Origin: [Clostridium] innocuum
GTDB taxonomy: Bacteria; Bacillota_I; Bacilli_A; Erysipelotrichales; Erysipelotrichaceae
Reading direction: 5' to 3'
DNA length: 64,000 nucleotides
Assembly (NCBI GenBank): GCA_012317185.1
Contig: CP048838.1
Span: forward strand, 682,001 to 746,000
The notes under the pieces are model-generated. The model did no database searches and was not told where the DNA came from. It was given only the letters and a program-made list of their open reading frames with translations. The position numbers and the translations under genes are program-made. The first letter of the stretch is position 1. Each line of letters opens with the position of its first letter. Below are positions 50,401 through 58,505 of this stretch, in pieces.

Positions 50401-51267
50401 TTTGAGGCTCGTTGTCCGAAGGGTGTTGCCGTACTGGCACAGATCACAGGTGAAATCACCGATGTTCATCAGATTGATACAGGATATGAGGTTACCGTAT
50501 CCAATGATAAAGAAAGCATTGTCCACAAGGTTACCCTGATCCAGGCAATTCGTCCTTGGATGAAGGTGGGAGCACATGTGGAAGCCGGTGACAAGATTAC
50601 CGAGGGTCAGGTTGATCCGAAGGAGCTTTTAAAGGTTGCCGGTGTACGTCAGGTACAGAACTACATTCTGAAGGAAGTCAAGAAGGTTTATCAGAGTCAG
50701 GGTATTGAAATCAGTGACAAGCACGTTGAGGTTATGATTCGTCAGATGCTTCGCAAGGTTGTCGTACTGGAAGGTAACGATACACACCTGAACCCTGGTG
50801 TTCAGATTTCCCTGACGGAAATTACGAAGATCAACCGTAAGGCACTGCTGAGCGGTCAGGTGCCGGCTACCTTCAAACCGGTATTGCTGGGTATATCCAA
50901 GGCGTCTGTTGAAACAGATTCCTTCCTGTCTGCCGCATCCTTCCAGGAAACCACAAAGGTTCTGACCGATGCCGCAATCAAGGGTAAAAAGGATTACCTG
51001 ATTGGTCTGAAGGAGAACGTTATCATCGGTAAGCTGATTCCTGCCGGAACCGGTGTAGGCGATGAGCGTCCAATGAATCTGATTATCGGAGAAAAGGCAA
51101 AAGAACTGAAGGAAATCCGTGAGGAGCGCAACCATAAGGAAGACGATGACAACTTTATGGCATACGTGCCTGCCGGTCCGGAACGTCTGACCACTGAGAT
51201 GGTTCAGCAGATCATGGACGGTGAGGATACCACCCTGGAACAGCCTGCTGTAGAAGTACAGGAATAA
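47407..51267 (+). CDS. rpoC: DNA-directed RNA polymerase beta' subunit
   Basis: A 1286-residue beta' subunit. N-terminal zinc ribbon (CYCGKYKKVRYKGVVCDRCG, about 57-78), catalytic NADFDGDQM with three Asp, bridge and trigger helices (GLMAKP, MTMRTFHTGG). Length suits a Firmicute beta' lacking the large insertions of proteobacteria. RBS GAGGAGG overlaps the end of rpoB, so translation is coupled. Confidence 0.98.
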   Translation: MSVNNFASIQVSLASPDRIHEWSHGEVKKPETINYRSQKPERDGLFCERIFGPSKDWECYCGKYKKVRYKGVVCDRCGVEITKSSVRRERMGHIELAAPVAHIWYLRGIPSRMALLLDVTPKQLEEVVYFVSWIVTDPKDTKLEYKQVLSEREYRENMAIYGPGSFTAQTGAEAALTLLTEVDLEAEFKHIQDALESAQGEKRKKLIKRLDTVEAFRNSDNKPEWMVMTVIPVIPPDLRPMLQLDGGRFATSDLNDLYRRVITRNNRLKKLLELGTPAIIVQNEKRMLQEAVDALIDNGRRSKPITGAGGRALKSLSHSLKGKQGRFRQNLLGKRVDFSGRSVIAVGPDLKMYQCGLPREMAIQLFKPFVINEIVNKEIASNPKTAEKLIDRQDPRIWDIVESVIDGYPVLMNRAPTLHRLGIQAFKPKLVEGRAMRLHPLVCTAFNADFDGDQMAVHVPLSEEARAEALVMMLGSNNILGPKDGKPIVTPGQDMVMGNFYLTMEETAEEFYQEADRYNAVDCPKSAAIWTRYGDNEGHVFGSINEILMAYQTQQIHLHSRIAIPARALKKESFTEEQNKKYLLTTVGKVIFNNMFPTDFPFLNEVSAENFVATPERFFLEMGKDVKEAIKSMPVTAAFKKKDLGKIIGEIFKRYSTEKTSEILDQIKDMGFQYSTVAGVTVSLSDIEVAPHKEEHVEYGKQKAEELKTLRKKGKLTMMEWERHLNKLWADVKDDIAEELLGNLPRKNPISMMARSGARGNTSNFTQLAGMRGLMAKPNQSKSAKGEYVPTIIEVPIYSCFREGLNVSEFFISTHGVRKGLTDTALKTAESGYLTRRLVDVAQDVIVKQEDCGTDKGYWVEAIVDRKTNTIIESLFDRLVGRYSKQEITDPKTGEVILESDEFITDALAQKVVDAGVEGMYIRSAFTCKSIYGVCKKCYGRNMATGKDVEVGEAVGIMAAQSIGEPGTQLTMRTFHTGGVASADGGDITQGLPRVEELFEARCPKGVAVLAQITGEITDVHQIDTGYEVTVSNDKESIVHKVTLIQAIRPWMKVGAHVEAGDKITEGQVDPKELLKVAGVRQVQNYILKEVKKVYQSQGIEISDKHVEVMIRQMLRKVVVLEGNDTHLNPGVQISLTEITKINRKALLSGQVPATFKPVLLGISKASVETDSFLSAASFQETTKVLTDAAIKGKKDYLIGLKENVIIGKLIPAGTGVGDERPMNLIIGEKAKELKEIREERNHKEDDDNFMAYVPAGPERLTTEMVQQIMDGEDTTLEQPAVEVQE

Positions 51268-51270
51268 CAT

Positions 51271-51314
51271 AAAAAACATGTAGTAGCGGTGCTCTGCCAT
51301 ACTGCATGTTTTTT
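51271..51314 (+). terminator. Terminator after rpoC
   Basis: AAAAAACATG and CATGTTTTTT form the base of a hairpin (with AGTA/TACT inside), closing the rpoBC transcript. Confidence 0.75.
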
Positions 51315-51379
51315 CTTATCATTTTAAAAATAATATAGAATGAAATATCACATAAAGCAGAACGATTTTACAAATAGTC

Positions 51380-51409
51380 TTGAAAAAGGCCTGTATTCTG
51401 TTATATAAT
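51380..51409 (+). promoter_or_regulatory. Promoter of the tRNA-Ser gene
   Basis: TTGAAA (51380-51385), 18-base spacer, TATAAT (51404-51409), 13 bases before the tRNA. Confidence 0.65.
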
Positions 51410-51422
51410 CTTCAATGGATAT

Positions 51423-51511
51423 GCAGCAGTGGCAGAGTTTGGTTTAATGCACCGGTTTCGAAAACCGGCGTGTCATTGACACCGGAGGTTCAAATCCTTT
51501 CTGCTGCGCCA
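51423..51511 (+). tRNA. tRNA-Ser (anticodon CGA)
   Basis: Acceptor stem GCAGCAG pairs perfectly with CTGCTGC; the anticodon stem-loop CCGGT-TTCGAAA-ACCGG gives anticodon CGA (reads UCG). A long variable arm (CGTGTCATTGACACC) identifies a class II tRNA, and CCA is encoded at 51509-51511. The T-stem includes two G-U pairs, still acceptable. Confidence 0.93.
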
Positions 51512-51784
51512 GAAAAAGATACAGGTATATTTACATCCCAGAGGCAAACGTAGACTTTGCGATGCTTTTATACCTTTTTATATGCTAGTTTAAAGAGGCA
51601 ATTATTAGGATTATAAATAACTTTATTATGCAAAAATGCAGAGAAGGGGAAGCTATGATAAAATTCTTAAGTAGGTTTTGTAGGATTCTAACATTTTCTC
51701 AACAAGCTGATCTACCATATCAAAAGAATTATGCTGTGAACGTATCAAACGATTATGGTTCAGTATGGAAGCCGATTGATTAAA

Positions 51785-51994
51785 ATGAAAAATATGTCAA
51801 AAAACATAAGGAATGTTATTATCTGGTATATTATCTTTATTTTTGCTACATGGTTTTTCCTGTCACTAACTCTGTTGAATGCATTTGATTTTCTGATATG
51901 GTATATTTCCATTATATCGTTGGCTTTACTTATCGCCATAAGTATTATAGTCTGTGAACTCTTTAAAGCTTTGCAAACTATGAATGAAAAGTAA
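51785..51994 (+). CDS. Possible small membrane protein
   Basis: The frame encodes 69 residues with two hydrophobic stretches (VIIWYIIFIFATWFFLSLTL and ISIISLALLIAISIIV), charged ends, but no clear ribosome site. The neighbourhood is AT-rich. It may be a real small membrane protein or just a hydrophobic frame in AT-rich DNA. The 270 bases before it, after the tRNA, hold nothing recognisable. Confidence 0.3.
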   Translation: MKNMSKNIRNVIIWYIIFIFATWFFLSLTLLNAFDFLIWYISIISLALLIAISIIVCELFKALQTMNEK

Positions 51995-52097
51995 TTATAC
52001 AAATATGTGAAGATGGTTTTAATTTTCTTTCATAAATGTACTTAATTAAGTGAGAGTAGAGTGGTCTGGTTTGGTATAAATTATGAAGGCTGATGTC

Positions 52098-52397
52098 TCA
52101 TTGACACAAGTTATTGAAAAAAGGCGATCGAATGAAAGGGTTAAACCTTGTTTGATCGTCTTTTATTGTGCCGAGATTAACAGCTTTGATTATCTTTTGT
52201 GATAAGAAACGTAGAATCAAGCAATTCGTTGGCGCATATGCAAATAGGGTTTCATAATCCGTGTTCTTTGGATCATTCTGCAGCTTTGTTAACTCATGCT
52301 CCATTGTATTGTAGAATGCATCATACTTTTTCCAAAATTCCTTTTTCTGAATCATTCTTATATTAAAAGACCAGAATCCGACATTCTCTGTTGTCAT
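52098..52397 (-). CDS. Small hypothetical protein downstream of the ibrAB pair
   Basis: A 99-residue soluble protein, aromatic and lysine-rich (VGFWSFNIRMIQKKEFWKKY, SPFFNNL). Minus-strand ATG 52397 has AAGGAAG nine bases upstream; the longer frame from the TTG at 52424 is less likely. About 110 bases separate it from ibrB, so it may be co-transcribed. Unknown family; its persistent position after ibrAB in relatives could be checked. Confidence 0.5.
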   Translation of the reverse strand: MTTENVGFWSFNIRMIQKKEFWKKYDAFYNTMEHELTKLQNDPKNTDYETLFAYAPTNCLILRFLSQKIIKAVNLGTIKDDQTRFNPFIRSPFFNNLCQ

Positions 52398-52506
52398 TTC
52401 TATGATCTTCCTTTTTTTTGTCAACTTTTTTAACTAAATGGCATGTTGAATACAGCCGAACGTTTTTTTTACGTTTATTGATTCCTATAAATTCAATGTA
52501 ACTGTT

Positions 52507-53067
52507 TTAAGCATCGACAAATTGATCCTCAATACTCTGCAGTTGCTCCTCATCCTCAACCGGTTCCCATGATTGACTGAAATCTACCTCTTTAAACAAT
52601 GCGGCAAGTCCTGTAATCTGCTTTAATCTCAGTATTTCATCACGATCCATACCCAAATGCTTTGCAATCCATGCATCTGAACGTCCAAGCTCATGTAATT
52701 CCTTAACAATGTTACTCATCAAATCCACATCGTGACTACCTCTTGCTCGATTGTGCCGTATAGTACTGGCCATACGCTGGTCAAGCGGCTTATTGATTAC
52801 TGAAACCGGTAAAACCCCCTTCTCACGCTCATAGATATCCGGGTATTCCTTCATGATGCGATATCTGTGAAAGCCGTCAACAATGATATAATGATCGCTA
52901 GCCTCATCGTAATAGCATACGATTGGCATGGTGTAGCCGTCGGCCTTTATACTGTCATACAATAATTTCATTTCAGGTGGCGCAACGGCATTCGGGTTAT
53001 AATCATTCGGTATGATTTTTTCTATTGGAACTGCACGTATATGATAAACCGGACTCTTACTCATCAT
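52507..53067 (-). CDS. ibrB: IbrB-like ParB/sulfiredoxin-fold protein
   Basis: A 186-residue protein with a ParB/Srx N-terminal domain: VPIEKIIPNDYNPN at the start, VDGFHRYRIM (the GFHR nucleotide-binding loop) and the box ASTIRHNRARGSH, then an HTH-like segment (SDAWIAKHLGMDRDEILRLK). ParB/Srx proteins bind CTP or ATP. It begins right at the end of ibrA with GGAGG five to eight bases before two tandem ATGs. IbrB was first described with IbrA in E. coli as a regulator of immunoglobulin-binding genes. Confidence 0.8.
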   Translation of the reverse strand: MMSKSPVYHIRAVPIEKIIPNDYNPNAVAPPEMKLLYDSIKADGYTMPIVCYYDEASDHYIIVDGFHRYRIMKEYPDIYEREKGVLPVSVINKPLDQRMASTIRHNRARGSHDVDLMSNIVKELHELGRSDAWIAKHLGMDRDEILRLKQITGLAALFKEVDFSQSWEPVEDEEQLQSIEDQFVDA

Positions 53068-54390
53068 CTAAACCTCCGTACCCTTGTATTTTTCTTTTAA
53101 ATGATCCAGTCGTCTCTGCTGTTCCCGTGTTAATCCAAACCCCATGGAACGGCAGATATGGTCATTCTTTAAAATGCAGAAGCACATACGCTTCCAACTG
53201 GGGATATCCTTTGTGGATTTTATATCGTCGGTATCATCCGGTATACGATCCAGAAATATGATTCTGGAATTTTTAAAAATTGTATAATTGGATACCCCGT
53301 TTCGCTTTATGTGATAGCCATGCTCCTTTAGCTCTTCGATTGTTTCTTCCTCAAGCCCTCCTCCTACCGTATGCCAGAAGGTTATCGATTTATTGAATTT
53401 TTCAATATAGTTTTGCCGCAGCCGTTTGGGAAGTGTTGCCAACAGGAACATTGTATACGATTTCCAGGTATGTCCCTCCGGCAGTTTTATGGTTCGATAT
53501 CCGACTGCCTTTGTTTTGGCATAGATTGCCGCAAAATTCGCTCCCTGAACACGGCCCAGCAGCTTCACCCACATCTGTGGATCAATCACGCGATATAGAT
53601 TCAATGATTCCTTAGCATAATCCTGAAATGGAGAAGCCACCCGCATTTGTGAAATTGTCAATCCCGCCTTGTAATACAAATCATACAGACTGTTATAGCT
53701 ATATCCGAACTTATAATAGGCATGCCATATATCCTCGACTGACCAGTCATACAGAGGCGAACCTGTCCAAACCTCCTTGAATTGCTGTGTAATCCAGCAT
53801 TTGCCTTTATAGCTGTGCTTTTTATTAACAAAACCGCTGTAACGCTGCATAGACTCATCAGCACGTAGACCCAGCAGACAAATCGTTTTTTTGTTATCAT
53901 GCACACTGCGATACCATCTGCCGAATTGCTTGGCCAGATCCTCCTGATGCATTTTATAGTGATATGTCGTTACAGGATTATTTTTCAGGTTAATGACATA
54001 ATCATATTCAGGCATTGGCCGTACCCATAATGTCTCTTTCTTATCATCCCATGGATACCAGTACATTTCAAAGCTGCTTAACGCTGTTCTTGTTGCCATC
54101 GGTAGGCAAAGCCAATACAATTCCACCCCGGGGCGTTTTTCCAGCATCCTGAACGTTTCTTCTACATACTCCGTAGTAGCACGGTACTGAGCTTCGAAAT
54201 CCTGGTGAAATACACCGATGGATGTCGAGGGATAAAATTTATCTCGAAAGTCCAAAAGAATATTCAGCAGCAGCCCGCTGTCCTTTCCTCCTGAAAAAGA
54301 CACATATACGACATCAAATTCATGAAATATAAAGTGGAGACGCTCCAATAAGGCCTGATATACATTTTGTTGCAAATATCGTTTTTTCAT
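53068..54390 (-). CDS. ibrA: IbrA-like PAPS-reductase / ATP-pyrophosphatase family protein (DUF3440)
   Basis: A 440-residue protein with the PP-loop VYVSFSGGKDSGLLLNILL near residues 30-50, as in PAPS reductases and DndC-like ATP-pyrophosphatases, and a C-terminal DUF3440 region. The family uses ATP to adenylate a substrate; here that substrate is unknown. The operon ibrA-ibrB and the distinctive PP-loop enzyme with a ParB/Srx partner also occur in phages and genomic islands. The start ATG 54390 lacks a strong ribosome site, which suggests poor or regulated translation. Confidence 0.8.
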   Translation of the reverse strand: MKKRYLQQNVYQALLERLHFIFHEFDVVYVSFSGGKDSGLLLNILLDFRDKFYPSTSIGVFHQDFEAQYRATTEYVEETFRMLEKRPGVELYWLCLPMATRTALSSFEMYWYPWDDKKETLWVRPMPEYDYVINLKNNPVTTYHYKMHQEDLAKQFGRWYRSVHDNKKTICLLGLRADESMQRYSGFVNKKHSYKGKCWITQQFKEVWTGSPLYDWSVEDIWHAYYKFGYSYNSLYDLYYKAGLTISQMRVASPFQDYAKESLNLYRVIDPQMWVKLLGRVQGANFAAIYAKTKAVGYRTIKLPEGHTWKSYTMFLLATLPKRLRQNYIEKFNKSITFWHTVGGGLEEETIEELKEHGYHIKRNGVSNYTIFKNSRIIFLDRIPDDTDDIKSTKDIPSWKRMCFCILKNDHICRSMGFGLTREQQRRLDHLKEKYKGTEV

Positions 54391-55161
54391 AAGCTATTTT
54401 GTTTACACAGCAATATTTCATTACAGGATTCGAAGAATAAACCACAAATACAAATATCAGTATGCAGAGAATCACACAAGATCACGTTCATGCCAATTCC
54501 TGAAATAAAAACATAAAGGGTATTGCAGGTCCTGCAAAAAATCTGATACGGCATATGATATCAGGAAAGCGATTGCCATGTAAAAGATGTCTCCCTCCCT
54601 TTCGATCAAGCATTTATAATTTGTCTTATTCAATGATTTGTATAATGATTTCTTCTGTTTCTAAAGCTTGCAGTGATAAATACCGATTATATAAAACAAA
54701 TTATGTAATATTATAGCACTGATGGAAAAAATTGTATAGATAACGACCCGGATATTCACATAAGTAGACATAAATATAATTACATTCACGACGCAACTAC
54801 TGCGAATCCTGCAGAAAACATAAGCGATAACAGGGGGGATCTATCATAGTGCGGATTTTCCTGATGTATGGAAATTCTGTAATTCTCTCAAGGATTGATC
54901 GTTGAATAGCTGCAAAAGGAAGCCTTATAAATGAATAAGAAAATACCTTTTCCAGTGTTTTATTCAAAACAAGAACAAAGGTATGCGGCAGCTGCTGGCA
55001 TACAGAATGCTCCGTTTACGAAAGGGGGGGGAATGCCACGTATAGCTTTTTGTTCTCTTTTCAGATTATTTTGAAAATAGAATCAAGGAAATTCAATAGG
55101 CGGTAGTGGTGAATAAAATACATCTTTCACATAGCATAAGGAGAAGGTGAGGTGAAAATCT
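54391..55161. other. Intergenic stretch with an operator-like palindrome and two doubtful small frames
   Basis: Holds the near-perfect palindrome TTGCAGG-T-CCTGCAA (54523-54537), a minus-strand 35-codon frame at 54472-54579 (MAIAFLISYAVSDFLQ start, GGGAGGG some 13 bases upstream) ahead of ibrA, and a plus-strand 47-codon frame at 54931-55074 with AAGGAAG eight bases upstream and an eight-G tract inside. Minus-strand TATAAT-like boxes lie near 54710. Neither small frame resembles a known family. Confidence 0.35.
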
Positions 55162-55785
55162 ATGAATGAACACTATCCTTTTGTATTGCCACCGCTTCCG
55201 TATCGGTATTATGCACTGGAGCCGTATCTGGAGGAACAGACCATCCGCATTCATCACGATACACTTTTTCAGGGATATGTTGACAGATTAAATGCAGCTC
55301 TCCAGAAATATCCACGCTTTCAACGCTGGAATCTGGAACGGCTGATCGTAGACAATGATCGTCTGCCTGTGGAAATACGAACTACGGTATATAATAATGC
55401 AGGCGGTGTATATAACCATGATGCCTACTTTGCAGCCATGACGCCCAAGTATCGCCGGCCGAGTAACTATATGCGTAATGTTCTGGAGGAATCTTTTGGC
55501 TCTTTTGAAAATTTCAAGGAACAAATGCTGAATGCAGGACTGCGTGTGTTTGGTTCCGGCTGGGTATGGCTGGTACAAGATCGCGGTACTAAACTGCGTA
55601 TCGTTACAACAAAGAATCAGGATACGCCGCTGCCACAGGGACTTGTACCACTGCTACCGCTGGATGTCTGGGAGCATTCCTACTTTCTGCAATATTACAG
55701 TGAACGCGCTGCCTATATCAAAAACTGGTTCGCGCTGATTGATTGGAGCTATGTGGAAAAACGTTATTTAAATGAGCATTCATAA
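55162..55785 (+). CDS. sodA: Superoxide dismutase, Fe/Mn family, with altered second-sphere residues
   Basis: A 207-residue Fe/Mn-SOD. The four metal ligands are present: His31 (IHHD), His86 (YNHD), Asp168 and His172 (LDVWEHSY). The usual HHDKHH motif reads HHDTLF, so the gateway His30 and His31 (E. coli numbering) become Leu35 and Phe36, while Tyr34 is kept (Tyr39). The Trp after NHSLF is Phe90. The enzyme is expected to bind metal; its rate or peroxide inhibition may be unusual. SD GGAGAAGGTGAGG. A terminator follows. Confidence 0.87.
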   Translation: MNEHYPFVLPPLPYRYYALEPYLEEQTIRIHHDTLFQGYVDRLNAALQKYPRFQRWNLERLIVDNDRLPVEIRTTVYNNAGGVYNHDAYFAAMTPKYRRPSNYMRNVLEESFGSFENFKEQMLNAGLRVFGSGWVWLVQDRGTKLRIVTTKNQDTPLPQGLVPLLPLDVWEHSYFLQYYSERAAYIKNWFALIDWSYVEKRYLNEHS

Positions 55786-55806
55786 AGACCTGCACGGGTC
55801 TTTTTC
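55784..55806 (+). terminator. Terminator after sodA
   Basis: AAAGACC - TGCAC - GGGTCTTT followed by TTC; the stem begins inside the stop codon. Confidence 0.75.
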
Positions 55807-55942
55807 GTTTCCGGCGAAGCAGGTATCCTTATGAGTGGCTCAATCAGAAAAGCTGATTTGGCACAACTCCGGAAGTATGATAAAATCGTTATAAGTATAC
55901 GAAATTCGCAAAACATATAAGTAGAAAGCAGGAGGATATCGA

Positions 55943-58405
55943 ATGGGAAAAAAGAAAGACAGCTATATGCATGTGTTTACACAGCCCACTAAAGACTGGA
56001 TCAGCCATACCTTCGCTGCACCAACCGCTGTACAGCAGGAAGCATGGCCTGTAATTGCGGAAGGCGGCTCTGTTTTGATCAGCGCTCCAACCGGAACAGG
56101 AAAAACACTCTCTGCCTTTCTGGTTTTTATCGATAAGCTGCAGGCATTGGCTCATCAGGGAAAACTGAAGAATCAGCTGTACCTGATTTACGTATCTCCC
56201 TTGAAATCACTCGCACAGGATATTCGTGAAAATCTGAATAAGCCCTTATCTGGTATTGCACAGGAACAAAACGGGCAAGGCGCAGCGAATATCACAATAG
56301 GCATACGTACCGGTGATACACCGCAAAGAGATCGGCAGAGAATGATCAAGCATCCTCCTCATATTTTGATTATTACACCGGAATCTCTGTTTTTAATGCT
56401 GACTGGCACCGGAGGTCAAACGATATTGCATACGGCAGAGGCATTGATCATCGATGAGCTGCATGCCCTCATTGACACCAAACGAGGTGCGCATCTCATG
56501 CTTTCCATAGCCAGGCTGGAAAAGCTATGTAAACGAAAGCTGCAGCGCATTGGCCTGTCGGCAACAATTGAGCCGCTGCAGACAGCCGCTGACTACCTGT
56601 CTCTGGATACCGTAAGCATGATCGCTCCCAGTATGCAGAAGCAAATACATATCGAGGTGAACGGCTTGACTCCTGCGCTGGGCAGAAGAAAGGATCCGGT
56701 CTGGGAGGAGCTCGCAGAAAGTGTTTATGCAAAATGCCTGGAAAGCAGAAGTGTCATCGCATTTTCAGAGGGACGCAGATATGCTGAAAAGCTGGCCTAT
56801 TATGTAAACCAGCTTGGCGGTGAGGACTTTGCGCGTGTACATCACGGCAGTATGTCAAAGGAACAGCGTTTAGAGGTAGAGGCATCCCTGAGAAACGGTA
56901 CACTTCGTCTGCTCTGTGCCACCTCCTCCATGGAACTGGGGATTGATGTGGGAAATATCGATCAGGTTTTACAGATTGGCTGCCCACGCTCGATCTCCAG
57001 TACGATGCAGCGTCTTGGACGTGCCGGTCACAATCCCGGTCAAACCAGCTATATGTTTATGTACCCAAGAACCTCACAGGAAACACTGTTTTGCGGTATG
57101 AGTGCAGCTGTTGCGAAAGCCGGCGGTATTGAGCAGGCATCCCCGCCGAAGAAATGTCTGGATGTTCTGGCACAGCATCTCGTCTCCATGGCCGCAATCG
57201 CAAGCAGTTCCCATACGGAGCTTGAAAGAAAATGGCATCTTACCGGGATCGCCTATACGATTGACGATGTCATGGAGCTTTTGCAAAGCACCTACACCTT
57301 CCAGGATGTCAGCAAACAGGAGGTAACCGGTATTCTATGCATGCTGGCTGGTGATTTTGAGCATAAAAGAGAGGTTCCGGTTCGCCCGCGCATACTTTAT
57401 GACCGATTACACGGATGTGTTCTTGCGGAAGCCTACAGCAGAATGCTCGCTGTCGCTGCCGGGGGAACTATCCCGGATAAAGGACTGTACGCGGCAAAAA
57501 CTGAGGATGGTGTTAAAGTCGGAGAGCTTGATGAGGAATTTGTCTATGAAACCCGTCTGGGTGATCGCTTTATGCTGGGGGCGAATGCCTGGCAGGTTGT
57601 CGGAATGGATAGAGACAGTGTGGTCGTGACGCCAACCTATCCGCAGGGGGCTCGTCTGCCCTTTTGGAAAGGGGAAATCAAGGGGCGGAGTCTGAAAACA
57701 AGTCTGGCCTTTGGCACTATTATGAGGAAGCTGTCAGAGGCATATCGTCAAAATACACTGCAACAGGAATTACAGACGCTGGGGCTGGATGCTGCAGCAG
57801 TCGAAAATACGAGCGAGTTTCTAAAACGGCAGATCAAGGCAACCAAAATCCTGCCGGATGATCAGACAATTCTGATTGAGCATTTTAGAGATTCCTCCGG
57901 AAGTCCGCAGGCTATGCTGCATACCATGTTCGGTCGAAGAATCAATGCTCCTCTTGCCCTGCTTCTGCAGGAAGCTGCTCAGAGAGTGACCGGGACGCAT
58001 ATCGGAAGTGTGGATGAAGAAGACGGTATTCTTTTATATTCCTATGGTGAAGGGAAAATCGAAGAAGGGCTGCTGTACAATATCAATCCGGAAGCAGCTT
58101 CGAAAATTCTGGAAATCATGCTTCCACTGACACCTGTTTTCAGTATGAATTTCCGCTATAATGCTGCACGTGCTCTCATGATGGGAATGCGTAGAAACAA
58201 AAGACAGCCATTGTGGATGCAGCGGCTTCGCAGTACGGAAATGCTGGAAGCACTGCTGCAGGAGGAACATCATCCTCTGATTATGGAAACCAAACGCGAA
58301 TGTATGGAGGATCAGTGGGATTTAAAGGGATTACTGGAAATCATATATGTCTTTTTGACTATCTTTTTATATCTTCTTAAATGTCCGCAAAGCCTTATTT
58401 TATAG
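55943..58405 (+). pseudogene. Lhr-like DEAD/DEAH helicase, N-terminal part (gene split by mobile element)
   Basis: About 802 native residues followed by 18 residues read from the element. Motifs: Walker A SAPTGTGKT (I), DELHAL (II, DExH), LSATIEP (III), ATSSMELGIDVG and QRLGRAGH (V, VI). A winged-helix and Lhr core follow. The frame leaves the host gene at TATATG (58344-58349) and ends on the element's TAA-containing sequence at 58403-58405. The C-terminal part resumes at 63424. Lhr-family helicases unwind DNA or RNA duplexes in repair. The fused 820-residue protein keeps the helicase core, so it may retain activity. Confidence 0.85.
58344..58349. repeat. Left junction hexamer (attL core) TATATG
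   Basis: TATATG occurs here and at 63424-63429. Removing one copy plus the DNA between joins helicase codons ATC-ATA-TAT to GCA-ATT-CGC in frame, giving the Lhr-like sequence EIIYAIRSGDI. Confidence 0.75.
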
Positions 58406-58420
58406 GCTCTACGGGCATTT
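58379..58420. terminator. Bidirectional terminator near the left end
   Basis: AAATGTCCG and CGGGCATTT (one mismatch) with AAAGCC/GGCT inside; T-runs lie on either side. It ends the integrase transcript and shields the element from helicase transcription. Confidence 0.5.
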
Positions 58421-58427
58421 TGCTTTT

Positions 58428-58500
58428 GTGGTAAACCTCACATATCTAGGTCTATCTTCTTATATTTTCGCTATCAAGCGTGGTTAAAATCGTGGTAAAT
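58428..58500. repeat. Arm-type repeats, left end
   Basis: GTGGTAAAC (58428-58436), CGTGGTTAAAAT (58479-58490) and CGTGGTAAAT (58491-58500) are direct repeats between the int gene and the left end. Matching copies occur near the right end, as expected for the N-terminal arm-binding domain of Tn916-type integrases. Confidence 0.6.
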
Positions 58501-58505
58501 ACTTC

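Noticed and set aside
49111..50577. Long minus-strand open frame (488 codons) inside rpoC
   Set aside because: Antisense shadow of rpoC; its translation is Cys/His-rich and unlike any protein family.
51512..51560. Second tRNA or terminator directly after tRNA-Ser
   Set aside because: Only a weak GCAAA/TTTGC stem is visible; no cloverleaf can be formed.
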